From Chimonanthus salicifolius (taxonomy: Eukaryota; Streptophyta; Magnoliopsida; Laurales; Calycanthaceae): a stretch of 64,000 nucleotides of DNA. The stretch covers positions 8,919,438 through 8,983,437 of the forward strand of contig CM023537.1 in the NCBI GenBank assembly GCA_013350335.1, read 5' to 3'. A program made the position numbers and the translations under genes. The notes under the pieces are model-generated. The model searched no databases. It saw nothing but the letters and a program-made list of their open reading frames with translations, and was not told where the DNA came from. Below are positions 36,063-48,050 of this stretch, one piece after another; the first letter of the stretch is position 1; the number at the start of each line of letters is the position of its first letter.

Positions 36063-39000
36063 TTGGTTTATGTTCATTAGGAAGGGCATAAAAGCAACAA
36101 CATCATATATGTTGTGAAGAGTGTATTTTAATATTGAGTGCAAAGCCGTATTGATTCCCATTTTGGTTAGGTTCCTTGGTTGGGATGGGCATCCAAAAAA
36201 CAATGTTGTCTATATTGTGTTAGGCCAATATCCACTGATAAATGGAAACTAATGAAATGCCCAATTTTGGTTTAGGTTCATTGGTTGGAGATGGGTATTT
36301 CCACAATGGCATCATCAATATGACGGAAGTAGAGATAGCTATTTAGCTTGAAAATTTGAAAACTTGAAGTGCCCAATTCGAAATAAATTTGGCTTAGAAC
36401 TTAATTTTAAGTTCAAAGAGATTTTCATGAAATTCATCTTTAGATTAGTAGTAGGATATTGGTTCCAAAGCTTGTCAATGCCAACCCAATGGGGTTGGAG
36501 TGATGGCCGACAACATCATATATGTTGTGAATACCGTATTTGAATATCTTAAATGAGATTGAGGTATAGTTTAATTGGATATTGTGTGGAGAAGCCTTAT
36601 TGAAGCTCTATTTTGGTTAGCTTCCTCTGTTGGGATGGGCATCTAAGCAACATCATTGTCTATGTAAATAGAAATCATTGAAATGTCCAATTTTGGCTTT
36701 GATTAACTGGTTGGGATTTGACATTTCGACGACCTCATCAATCTCGTGGAAGTTGAGATAGTTATTTAGCTCGAAAAATCTGAAATCTTGAAGTGCCCAA
36801 TTCAAATTGATTTGGCTTAGCTCTTACTTTTGAGTTCATAATGATTTACATGAAATTCAACTTCAGTTGATATTGGTACATATGGTTGTCAATGCCCATT
36901 TTTGGTTTAGGTCCTATTGATTGGGAAAGGGCATACAAGCAACAACATCATTTATGTTTTGGAGACTATATTTCAATATCTCAAATAAGATTGAATTATA
37001 TTTTATTCAATATTGAGTGGAGAGCCATATTGATGTCCTATTTTGATTAGGTTCCTTGGTTGGGGTGGGCATATAAGAACAACGTTAGTCTTATGGTGTC
37101 TGGCCAATATCTATTATTTAGTGGAAATCATTGAATTGTCCAGTTTTTATTTAGGTTCAATGGTTGGGGACATGCATTTCGACAATGACACCATCAATCT
37201 GGTGGAAGTAGAAATAGTTATTTAACTCAAAAATCTGAAATCTTGAATAGCTCGATTCGAAAGAAATTTTGCTTGGCTCTTAATTTTTATGGTACCTTGA
37301 ATGGAGAGCCATATTGATTCCCTATTTTGGTTTTGTTCTTTGGTTGGGAAGGACATATAAAATCAACGTTGTCTTTTGGTGTCAGGCCAATATCTACTAT
37401 TAAGTGGAAATCAATGAAATGCCCAGATTTGATTTCGGTTCATTGGTTGGGGACAAGCATTTCGACATCGACATCATCAATCTGGTGGAAGTAGAAATGG
37501 TTATTAAGTTCGAAAATCTGAAACCTTGAAGTGCCCGATTCGATAGAAATTTGGTTTGTCTCTTAATTTTGAGTTGAAAGATAGATTCATGAATTTCAAC
37601 TTTGGATAAGTTGTACCGTTTGATTGTGGAAGGGTATACAAGCAACAATAGCATATATGTTTTGAACACCGTATTTCAATATCTTAAATAAGATTGAAAT
37701 ATATTTTTATTTAAAATTGAGTGCTACTCCATATTGATACCCCATTTTGGTTAGGGTACTTGGCTGTGATGGGCATCCATTCAACAAAGTTGTTTATGTG
37801 GTGTCAGGCAAATATCTACTATTAAGTGGAAATCAATGAAATGTCCAATTTTGATTTAGGTTCAATCGTTGGGGACATGCATTTCGACAATGATATCATC
37901 AATCTGGTGGAAATTGAGATGTTTGTTTTGGTAAAAAATCTGATAGCTTTGAGAGCCCGTTTCAATGGAAATTTGGCTTTGCTCCTAATTTGAGTTGAAA
38001 GAGATTTTTATGAAATTCAACTTTAGATGAGTTGTAGGATTTTGGTTCAAAAGCTTGTCAATGCCCATTTTTTGTTTATATCTATTGATTGGAGATGGGC
38101 ATATAAGAAACATCATATACGTCTATTGATTGATATATATATATATATTTGGATATTGTGTGTTGAAGCCTTGTTGATGCCATTTTTTGGTTAGGTTCCT
38201 CGGTTAGAATGAGCATCTTAACAACAACATTGTCTATGTAAGTGGAAATCAATGAAATGTCCAATTTTGGTTTTGGTTCACTTGTTGGGAATTGGCATTT
38301 CCATATCATCAATCTCGTGGAAGTTGAGATGACTAGTTAGCTCGAAAAATCTGAAAGCTTGAAGTGTCCGATTCGAAAGAAATTTGGCTGTGCTCTTAAT
38401 TTTGAGTTGAAAGAGATTTTCATGAAATTCAACTTTAGATGAGTTGTAGGATATTGGTTCAAAAGCTTGTCAATGCCTATTTTTTGTTTACGTCTATTGA
38501 TTGGGGAAGGGCATACAAGCAACAACATCATTTATGTTTTGAAGACTGTATTTCAATATCTTAAATTAGATTGAATTATATTTTTATTCCATATTGAGTG
38601 GAGAGCCATATTGATGCCCTATTTTTAGTTAGGTTCCTTGGTTGTGATAGGCATATAAAAATAACGTTGGCTTTTGGTGTCAGGCCAATATCTATTATAA
38701 GTGGAAATCATTGAAATGCTCAATTTTTGCTCAGGTTCATTGGTTGGGTACATGCATTTCGACAATGACACCATTAATCTAGTGGAAGTAGAGATGGTTG
38801 TTTAGCTCGAAAATCTGAAACCTTGAAGAGCCCGGTTCGAATGGTATTTTGGCTTGGCTCTTAATTTTGAGTTCAAAGAGATATTCATGAAATTCAACTT
38901 TAGATGAGTTGTAGGATATTGGTTCAAAAGCTTGTCAATATCCATTCTTTTGTAGGTCCTTTGATTGGAGAAGGGCATACAAGCAACACCATGATATATG

Positions 39001-40078
39001 TTGTGAACACCGTATTTCAATATCTCAAATAATATTGAAATATATTTTTGTTGGAAATTGAGTGGAATGCCACATTGATGCCCAATTTTGGTTTGGTTCC
39101 TTGGCCGTATTGATGCCGATTTTTTGTTTTAAGTTCATTGGTCGATAGATGGGCATTTGTACAAGGTTAATATCAATCTGGTGGAAGTAGTGATGGTTAT
39201 TTAGCTAAAAAATTTGGATGCCTAAAGTACTCAATTTGAAAGAAATTGGGCTAGGCTCTTAATTTTAACTTTAAAGAGATTTAGTGAAAGTAAACTTTAG
39301 ATGAGTTGTAGGACATTCGTTGAAAAGCTTGTCATTGCCCATTTTTGGTTTAGGACAATTGATTGGGGGTGGGCATCCTAGCTACAACATCATGTATGTT
39401 GTGAAGACCTTAATTCAATATGGCAACTATTAGCTCATATATCCGAAAGCTTATAGAATCTGATTTGAAAGAAATTGAGTTGGGTTCTTTACTTTGAGGT
39501 CAAAGAGATGTAGTGAAATTCAACTTTAGATGAGTTGTTGGACATTTGTTGAAAACCTTTTCAATGACCATTTTTGGCCTATGTCAGTTGATTGGGGGTG
39601 GACATCCAAGCTACAACATCATATATCTTGTGATGACTGTATTTCAATATCGCAAATAAGATTGAAATTCATTTTTATTAGATATTGAGTGTGAAGCTGT
39701 GTTGATGTCCAATTTTGGATAGGTTGTTTTGTTGGGATGGACGTCCAAACAACAACGTTTTGTATTTGGTGTCAGGCCATACATGAGAATTTTTCATAAT
39801 TAAATTTATTCAATTGGATATTGATATGAAAGAAGTTCCAATATGCCCAATTGTATTTCAATTCATTTGTTGGGAAAGGGCATCTCATTGTAAATATAGT
39901 TTATTTGATGTTTGGCCGCGTGTGAGAATCATAGATAAGTATGAATTTCATATTTCACATATTAGATGGAAACTTGTTGGAAAGTTCATAATTTTGTTCA
40001 GAGTCCATTGGGTGGGGATGTGCTATATAGAATGATGAAGTTTATGAGTGTGAGAAGGAATTTATGAAAACAACAATC
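36063..40078. repeat. Complex satellite block B2
   Basis: Same three-module monomers as B1. At about 36475-36510 it contains the truncated start of the family-2 SINE found intact in B1. From about 39100 to 40060 the monomers are markedly more divergent and include a variant segment (ATATAGTTTATTTGATG-TTGGCC) not seen in the centre of B1. This is typical of array edges. A (TA)n tract lies at 38133-38148. Confidence 0.8.
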
Positions 40079-40109
40079 TATATATATATATATATTTTTT
40101 TTTTTTTTA

Positions 40110-41565
40110 TGCTCCTCTTTCTTATTAAGGGACTTCCTTTCTTCTGAAAAAGTTTCTCATTTTCGACTAAATGCATTCTCTCATCTACAAAAACTTTTCT
40201 CTTACTAAAGCTCTATGTTTTCTTCTCTTTATAAAAATGTCTATTTTCTTCATAATAACTCTTTTTCCTACTAAGAGCTCGCATTTTCTTTTAAAAAATA
40301 TTCTTTTCTTTTAGAACTCTCATATTTCTTCTTAAATGTATTTTTTCATCTAAAACACTCATATGTTGATGTAGGCACACCTACCTAAAAAACACATGTT
40401 CATATATAGAATGCGAATTTTTTGAAAAAAAATCATTTGTTTAAAAATTTGTTATTTTGATGAGTTTTTGAGGTAAAGTTGATGATAACAGGCTAAGGTT
40501 CATTATACATAGGTCCATGAGGTTTTCCACTCAAAATCCATGTGAATCTAAGATTTTAGGGCCCAAAAGTCATGGATTCACATGGATTATGGGTGGAAAA
40601 GCCCATGGACCCTTTTGGGCCTTAGCCCACTATTTCATCATTTTAGCTCAAAAACTGATCAAATTAACAATTCTTCGACCGAATGAATATTTTGAGAAAA
40701 TCCAATTTCTTTTATCCAATACATGGACTTATATGTTGTTAATGAGATTGCCTCATCTTCATTTTTAAGACTCATCGTTTTTCTTCTCCCATTTTTCGTC
40801 TTAAAAACTCACAACTTATTTATAAAAAAAATTCTATCTTTCTTTCTTAAAGAACTCTCAGTTTGTACTAAATCCTCTCCTTTTTCTTTTATAAACTTTG
40901 ACTTTTTCATAAGGCTCTCATGTTTTTAGTGGAACTCTCATTTTGTTCTTAAAACTCTCAATTTTTTTTCTAAAAACTCATATTTTCCTCTTGTAACTTT
41001 GCTTTTTTTTTTTTTTTATTATTAACTCTAAACTCTATTATAAAGCTCTAATTTCTTATGAAAAGTTTTTCTCTCTTTAATAAAACCTTCTTTTTTTTCC
41101 TGAAATGCCTTCACTTTATTTTTAAAACTCTCATATTCTATTTAAAATCTCATTATCTTCTTCAAAATCTCAAATCCTTATGAAAAGCTCTCTTTTCTTT
41201 TGAAAAGCAATCATTTTCTTTTTAGAAAACTCTCATTTTCTTTTTGATGCTCTTGTTTTCTTATTAAAAAGTTATAATTTCTAATTAAAAGGCTTCCTTT
41301 CTTCTGAAAAAATCTCTCATTTTTGACTAAATGCTCTGTTGTTATTGTTGAAAACTCTTCTTCTCATCTACCAGAACTTTTCTTTTTACTAAAGCTCTAT
41401 GTTTCTTCTTAACGTTGTCTTTTCTTTATAAAAGAGGCCCATTTTCTTCTTGATAACTTTTTTCCCTACTAAGAGTTCGTATTTTCTTCTAAAAGATCTT
41501 CTTTTCTTTTGAGAACTCGCATTTTCTATAAGAAAACAACTCTCATTTACCTATTAAAACTCAAC
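40110..41565. repeat. Polypyrimidine-rich degenerate tandem block A3 (truncated)
   Basis: A 1.5-kb version of blocks A1 and A2, containing the hairpin island and flanking CTTCTTAAAACTCTCATTTT-type units. It is preceded by a (TA)n-poly-T tract at about 40080-40109. Confidence 0.75.
40512..40612. repeat. Hairpin module, copy 3
   Basis: Same inverted repeat as at 17119 and 33521. The right arm here, CACATGGATTATGGGTGG, is the best match to the left arm of the three copies. Confidence 0.7.
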
Positions 41566-41570
41566 ATTGT

Positions 41571-43570
41571 ATATGTGGTGTATGGTCGTACGTGAGAATT
41601 TATTCATCGGATGCTGATAAGAGAGAAGCATCAATGCCTGGTTTCATTTTTGTTCATTTGTTGGGGAAGACATCTGGATGAAAATATAGTTTATTTGATA
41701 TATGGCCTCGGGTGAGGATCCTTAAATTAGTTTGAATTTCATATTTATCGCATATCAGTGGGAAAGTTGTTGGAGAGTGCGCAAATATGTGTTAGAGTCC
41801 ATTTGATAGGAATGTGTGTTAAGCACTGATGAATTTTGTGAGAATGACAACAATTTGTCAAAACTACCATTCATATTTAGCTACTATCAGGTGGAAATAA
41901 ATGAAATGTCCAATTTTTTCTTAGTTTAATTGGTTGGGATGGGCATTTCTACAATGACATTATCAATCTGGTTGAAGTAGAGATGGCTATCTAATGTTGC
42001 TTGCCTCTTACTTCTTAGTTCAAGGAGATTTTCATCAAATTCATCGTTAGATGAGCTGTCCGATAATTGTTTAAAAGCTTGTCGATGTCCATTTTTTGTT
42101 TAGGCCCATTGATTGGAGAAGGGCATACAAGCAACAACGTCATATATTTTGTGAACACCGTATTTCAATAGCTCAAATAAGTTTGAAATATATTTTATTG
42201 GATATTGAGTGGAGAGTGGTATTGATACCCAATTTTGGTTAGGTTCTTTGGCTGGGATGGATATATAAAAAACGTCGTTGTTTATGTGGTGTCAGGCCAA
42301 TGTTTACTATTAATTGGAAATCAATGAAATGCCCAATTTTGGTTTAGGTTCATTGGTTGGGGACATGCATTTCGATAACGACATCATCAATCTGGTGGAA
42401 GTAGAGATGGTTATTAAGCTCGAAAATTTGAAACTTTGAAGAGCCCAATTCGAAAGATATTTGGCTTGGCTCTTAATTTTAAGTTCTTAGAGATAGTCAT
42501 GAAATTGAACGTTAGATGAGTTCTAAGATATTGGTTCAAAAGCTTGTCAATGTCCAGTTTTTGTGTAGGTCCTTTGATTGGGGAAGGGCATACAATCAAC
42601 ATCATCATATATGTTTTCAACATTGTATTTCAATATCTCAAATAAGATTGGGAATCTAGACAACAATTTTGTCTATGTAAGTGGAAATCCAAATGTCCAA
42701 TTTTGGTTTAGGTTCACTGGTTGGGAATTGACATTTCCACAATGACATCATCAATCTCGTGGAGGTTGAGATGGCTATTTAGCTCAAAAAATTTGAAAGC
42801 TTGAAGAGCCCGATTCAAATAAATTTGGCTTAGCTCTTAATTTTGAGTTCAAAATGATTCTCATGAAATTCAACTTTAGATGAGTTGTAGGATATTGGTT
42901 CATATGTTTGTCAATGCCTACTTTTTGTTTAGATCTATTGATTGGGAAAGAGCATATAAGCAACAATATGATATATGAGACCATATTAGTATATCTCAAT
43001 TAGGATTGGAATATATTTTGATTGGATGTTTGAGTGGAAAAGCCTTATTGATGCACAATTTTGGTTAGGTTCCTTGCTTGGGATGTGCTTCCTAAGAACA
43101 ACGTTGTCTATGTGGTGGCAGACCAATATGTAATTAAGTGGATATCAAAGAAATGCCCAATTTTGGTTTAGGTTTATTGGTTAGGGAAGGGCATTTCCAC
43201 AATGACATCATCAATCTGGTGGAAGTAGATGTGACTATTTAACTCGAAAATCTGAAAGCTTAAAGAGCTGAATTCGAAAAAAAATTGGCTTGCCTCTTAA
43301 TTTTCATATCAAAGTGATTTTTATGCAATTCAACTTTGGATGAGTTGTAGGACATTTGTTCCTATGCTTGTCAATGCCCATTTTTTGTTTATGTCCATTG
43401 ATTGGGGAAGGGCATACAAGTATCAACATCTATATATTTTGTAAAGATTGTTCTTCAATATCTTAAATAACATTGAAATATATTTGTATTGGATATTGAG
43501 TGGAGAGCCGTATGGATGCCCTATTTTGGTTAGGTTCCTTGGCGGGGATGGGCATCAAAACAACAAGGGT
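41571..43570. repeat. Complex satellite block B3
   Basis: Begins with the divergent edge variant (TATAGTTTATTTGATATATGGCC) and continues with ordinary three-module monomers until it is interrupted by the copia element at 43571. Confidence 0.8.
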
Positions 43571-43771
43571 TGTGGGACCCACATCGAAGAAGTGTTGACT
43601 AAAATCTCATTAGTTGTGTAATTGATTGTAGATAAACATTGGGTTATTTTTTTCCTAATATAGATCCCTAGATTACTCTCATTCTTTTATATATACTTGT
43701 ATCTCATAATCAATACAATATTCAGAGAATTTCTTCTCTAATTTCTTTTCTTTATTCCTTTTTTTTTTACA
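43571..43771 (+). repeat. copia 5' LTR
   Basis: Starts TGTGGGACCC and ends TTTTTTTTACA. It shares long stretches with the 3' LTR (CTAATATAGATCCCTAGATT, CAATACAATATTCAGAGAAT). A TATA-like TTTTATATATACTTG is at about 43686. Confidence 0.8.
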
Positions 43772-43780
43772 TGGTATCAG
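43772..43780 (+). other. copia primer-binding site
   Basis: TGGTATCAG lies directly after the 5' LTR and is complementary to the 3' end of initiator methionine tRNA, the usual copia primer. Confidence 0.8.
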
Positions 43781-44520
43781 CCAAGTACAGTTCTTTTCTA
43801 ATTTCTTTATTCCTTTTCTTCTCTATTTATGGGTCACTTTCTGTAGCAATTTTTTTTCCGGCGAAGGTTTTGCCGGTGGGAACCCATCTACCCCTACCGT
43901 TTTTGCCAACTCTTTATATCCATAGGGTTGGATTTCTGATCTAGAGGACCGAACCCTGCCTGTTGCCACCCCCCTTTTTCCTTGGCAGATTTGTCATTCC
44001 TTCGTACAGCAGATTCAGCTTTTTCCTTCGATCCAACAGGATCATCCTCCTCTGCATCTTGGATTCACACCATTGTATTCGCCTCTGATCCACCTATTTT
44101 TGCCCCAGGTGGACCTAAGTTTTCAGTCAACTGTGGATCCCTCTTTCTCTCATTCTTCTGCAGCTGCTAGAGACGCGCTTAAGCCAGTTTTTTGGGGTTG
44201 TCTGCTTGGATTTACCTAGCTTATTGCAGATTTCAAGCTTCCCATCAAGCCTCTTAGCATCGCCCCTCCCTGTGTTTTCATCGAACTTGGCTCTCCACCT
44301 TGCATCAACGGTGGGACCCACTTTTGGGGGGTTTTTCTTGCTGCCAAAGTTGTTTGGGTACTCAGTTTTGGGTCCTTCTTGCAGGATCTGGGAGGAATAG
44401 ACTAGTCCATCTATATTGTATCGGTGTGGATTTTTCATCTAGATTCTACTATGTAGAACCCACGACAGTCTCTTCTTCTCAAATCTGTTGCAGAATCTTC
44501 TCCTTGTAACGATATTTGTG
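43781..44520 (+). other. copia leader region
   Basis: Untranslated leader and possible eroded gag start. Short open frames (43982-44170, 44206-44400) are serine/proline-rich and unrecognised. The sequence then jumps straight to the reverse transcriptase C-terminus, which marks the internal deletion. Confidence 0.5.
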
Positions 44521-44539
44521 ATATATTTTCTTTCAAACA

Positions 44540-45438
44540 GTATCTTTAATGGATCTTTGATATTAAGGATTTGAGGCCTCTTTGATATTTTCTTGGCATT
44601 GAAGTTGCTCGGTCCTCTCGTGACCTCTATCTCTTTCAGCGAAAGTATGCCCTGGATCTCCTCCAGGAAGTTGGCTATTCTGACTGCAAACCCACGGATA
44701 CTCCGTTGGATGTGAATTCCAAGTTATCTGCCTCTGATGAAACTCTTCTTGGCACACGAAGTTTCTATAAGAAACTTGTCGGAAAGGCTTATTAATCTCA
44801 CCATCACGAGATCGGACTTATCTTATGTTGCTGGTGTCGTCAGCCAGTTCATGCATAAACCACAGGACACTCACCTTCATGTTGTGTTTGCATCCTTCGA
44901 TATATTAAGGGTCATCCCAATTGCGAGTTATTCTATGCACACCAACCTACTTGTCTGGTTCGCAGTTATTCTGATGCTGATTGGGCCGGATTTCCGGATG
45001 ATTGCCGCTCTACTATTGGTTATTATGTTTTCTTGGGCTCTGATTTAGTTGCATGGCAAAGCGAAAAGCACTCAGATGTTGCTCGTTCCAGTGTTGAGGC
45101 TGAATATTGTGTCATCGCTAATACTGCTTCTGAATTGCTGTGGTTTCAAGAATCCCTTACTGAATTGGGCTTTGCTCTTGCCGATCCACTCGTCATGTTC
45201 TGTGACAATCAGGTGGCCATCAACTTTGCCTCCAATCCAATATTTCATAGGCGAACTAGGCACATTGAAGTTGATTGTCACTTTATTCGTCAACATATTT
45301 CAGAAGGGCCTTTTTTTTACTCCTCATAGGAAGTCTAAGGATCAGCCAGCAGGCATTTTCACAAATTCCGTTTCTCGAACTCAGCTCGATTTGGTTGTTA
45401 GCAAGCTAGGTTTACTCAACATCTTCAAACCATCTTGA
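44540..45438 (+). pseudogene. copia reverse transcriptase C-terminus and RNase H (broken)
   Basis: The order of motifs is typical of copia pol. A DIKDLRPL segment is followed by TGA where the family has arginine, then YFLGIEVARS and YALDLLQEVGYSDCKP. A frameshift near 44790 leads into a DLSYVAGVVSQFMH segment, and another shift leads to the RNase H domain from about 44973. There DADWAG, SSVEAEY and FCDNQVAI carry the expected acidic residues, followed by RTRHIEVDCHFIR. A further one-base shift in a T run near 45310 precedes the C-terminal KDQPAGIFT and KLGLLNIFKPS. RNase H normally removes the RNA template during reverse transcription. Multiple shifts and stops make this nonfunctional. Confidence 0.85.
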
Positions 45439-45445
45439 GGGGGAG
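45435..45445 (+). other. copia polypurine tract
   Basis: TTGAGGGGGAG lies immediately upstream of the 3' LTR, where plus-strand DNA synthesis would be primed. Confidence 0.7.
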
Positions 45446-45448
45446 TGT

Positions 45449-45686
45449 TGTGGGACCCACATTAGATTACATTAGTGTTGTGGGACCCACATCGAAGAAG
45501 TGTTGTACTAACATCTCATTAGTTGTGTAATTGATTGTAGCTAACCATTGGGTAATTTTTTTCCTAATATAGATCCCTAGATTACTCTCATTCTTTTATT
45601 TGTCGCCATACAGTGTATCCACACAATCAATACAATATTCAGAGAATTTCTTCTCTAATTTATTTTCTTTATTCCCTTTTTTCTAC
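45449..45686 (+). repeat. copia 3' LTR with duplicated start
   Basis: TGTGGGACCCACAT occurs at 45449 and again at 45479, so the LTR edge is duplicated by about 30 bases. From 45479 the sequence follows the 5' LTR, with a small replacement near 45600 (TTTGTCGCCATACAGTG), and ends near TTTTTTCTAC. Confidence 0.75.
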
Positions 45687-45689
45687 CGT

Positions 45690-46497
45690 GAACACTGTAT
45701 TTCAATATCTCAAATAAGATTGAAATATATTTTTATTCGATATTGAGTGGAATGCCGTATTGATGCTCAATTTTGGTTAGGTTTCTTGGTTGGGATGGGC
45801 ATCCAAACCACAACGTTTTGATGTTTGGCGACGTGTGAGAGTCCGATCAGTTTGAATTTCATATTTATTGCATGTTAGTAGGCTGACTATTGGAGAATGC
45901 GCAATTTTGTTCGAGTCCATTGGTTGGAGATGTGCATTATGCAATGATGAAATTTACGACGGTAAGAAAGTATTCATGAAAGCAACGATCCATATGTGTC
46001 TGCTATTAAGTTGAAAACAATGAAATGCCGAATTTTGGTTCAAGTCCATTGGTTGGAGATGGGCATTTCCACAATGTCATTATCAATCTGGTGTATGTAA
46101 GGATGGTTGTTGCGCTATAAAATCTGCAAGCTTAAAGAGCCCGATTTGAAAGAAATTTGGCTTGGCTCTTAATTTTGAGTTTAAAGAAATTTAATGAAAT
46201 TCAACTTTAGATGTGTTGTAGCATTTTTGTTGAAAAGCTTGTTAATACTCATTTTTTCGGTTTAGGTCAATTGAATGGGGGTGGGCTTCCGAGCTACAAC
46301 ATTATGCATGTTGTGAAAACCGAATTTCAATATCGCAAATAAGGTCTAAATACATTTTTATTGGATATTGAGTGTAATGCTGAAATGATGCCCTATTTTG
46401 GCTAGGTTCATTGGTTGGGATGGGCATCCAAACAATAACATTATGTCTGTCGTGTCGTAAGAGTTTCATATATGATTGTAAATTTATTCATTGGATA
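45690..46497. repeat. Complex satellite block B4 (right edge of the array)
   Basis: Resumes the satellite after the copia element with GTGAACACTGTATTTCAATA, then divergent edge-type monomers (GTTTGGCGACGTGTGAGAG). It ends at a poly-T tract that begins the next SINE-like element. Confidence 0.75.
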
Positions 46498-46790
46498 TTT
46501 TTTTTTTGAAAGGTAACGTATTATATTTATATAGAGAATAATGCACAAGAGGTATGATTTAAGAGATGACAATGGTAGAGTGGCCAAGTTTCGTTAACAC
46601 CCCATGGACTTTTTTGGGGTGAATATTAAGTTATTAGTTCACGCAGGCATGTTTGAAAAAAGGGTTCAACAGTCTGGAACCAGTACAGGGTGCCTTACGG
46701 ATTGAATCCTAGCATCTAATTTCTTAGTAGGAGATGCATCACAACTGATATAGCCAGTGTGTTTGCGACTAGCCACACTATTTTAAATTG
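46498..46790 (-). mobile_element. Probable tRNA-derived SINE on the minus strand
   Basis: A T run at 46498-46507 is the complement of a poly-A tail. On the minus strand, CTGGCTATATCAGTTG resembles an A box and GCTAGGATTCAATCC a B box about 40 bases later. It lies exactly between the satellite edge and the methyltransferase remnant. It differs from SINE families 1 and 2. No clear target duplication was found. Confidence 0.4.
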
Positions 46791-47869
46791 ATTTCAAACC
46801 CACAAAGTAGTTTTAGACGGTCTTTCAATTCCACTGAGGATAGGTGAAGCACGAGCTATAGGCATTTTAACATTTAGATTACAAAATCATACTCATACAG
46901 AATATATTATGTTTCAGAAGGGCATGGGAGGATTACTACATGGGGCTCACTGTGGTATTTTATGTGCTGTGTTTGTTTTTTTTGCAAGGCGCTCTCCTTT
47001 TTTTGGGTATTATATTCACATTACCCTCTTTACCTCTCAAGAAAAGGAACATTTTTAAGGGGATATCTTTGTATGATATCTTCCTGACACATAGCATTAA
47101 ATGATAGGACAGATTGCTTCTCTTTCATCAAATGCAGACGATATGACCTTTCTTAAGGCTGACTTCTTCACATGGCGTCCAACTGAGTTGTTTGATCTCA
47201 TTTTCGTTAACACGTAAGCTTTGACCTGTAGTTTGAAGTTATTACTTTCATCTCTACATTCAATCCACTATATTACCTGGGTATTGTATTGGCCATGTGT
47301 CACTTATTACAGTTGGAAATCTTTGACACGGGTTTTGGCCATTCCATTTTTAAGTGCCTGGATAACATTATTTTAGTATATTTCTAGGGAAAATTATTTT
47401 GAAGCTTATTTTAGAAGAGTAAAGTGGCAGGTTCTTCTATGTAATTGTACCTGGCATGAGGTCTACTTGGGCAAGACAAGGTCGGGATTGTTTGAAGCCA
47501 GATGGAGAGCTTATAACATTGATGTTTCCATTAGGGACTGGTCATTTTATGTCCTCCCACTGTTCTTGTTGTTTGAAAATATATGGTGTTCTGTTGTTAA
47601 CCATTTTATTTTTTGATGTTAAAGAAGAATGCCCTTCATCTAACCTACTTGGCATGAAATACTAACATAAGAAGAAGCCCATTTCTAGATAAGGCTGTGG
47701 CAGGATCAGAAAGTTTGGCATGAAATCGACGATCGAAAACTATGTAACTGGATGGAAGGTCAAGAACTATCAACTATATACACAGCATGATGAGACCAAA
47801 TAACATAATGAGCTCCTCGTGGGCATTGCATGTGAATTTCCCCATATATTACAACTACCACACCCTGCA

Positions 47870-48050
47870 TGGAGTAAATCAATCGGTAGACACTTTGGCT
47901 CAGGAACCAGAAATTCTAGGTTTGAGTCCTGTAGTAACCTGATGCACATGGTTGCGGGGATCTTCGTGCATCCGGAGTTTTACCCAACGCCTTGTACTCG
48001 GGAAGAGGTGGGTTCTTGGGGTTCTCTGTTATATATATATATATAATTGA
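47870..48050 (+). mobile_element. tRNA-derived SINE in an intron of the methyltransferase remnant
   Basis: TCGGTAGACACTTTGGCTC (A-box-like) and CTAGGTTTGAGTCCTG (B-box-like) are followed by a body ending in TTCTCTGT and a (TA)n tail at 48030-48046. Plus orientation, like the host gene. Confidence 0.5.

Larger units (their letters stand above)
43571..45686 (+). mobile_element. Internally deleted Ty1/copia retrotransposon
   Basis: A pair of similar LTRs (about 200 bases, starting TGTGGGACCCACATCGAAG) encloses a primer-binding site, a leader, the C-terminal part of a reverse transcriptase/RNase H polyprotein and a polypurine tract. The gag, protease, integrase and most reverse transcriptase regions are missing, so the element could only move with help from others. 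It lies inside the satellite. The left flank is one satellite module type and the right flank another, and I find no target duplication, so the locus rearranged during or after insertion. Confidence 0.85.

Noticed and set aside
43982..44509. Serine/proline-rich frames that could be an independent small gene
   Set aside because: They lie between the primer-binding site and the pol remnant of the copia element, so they are part of its leader.
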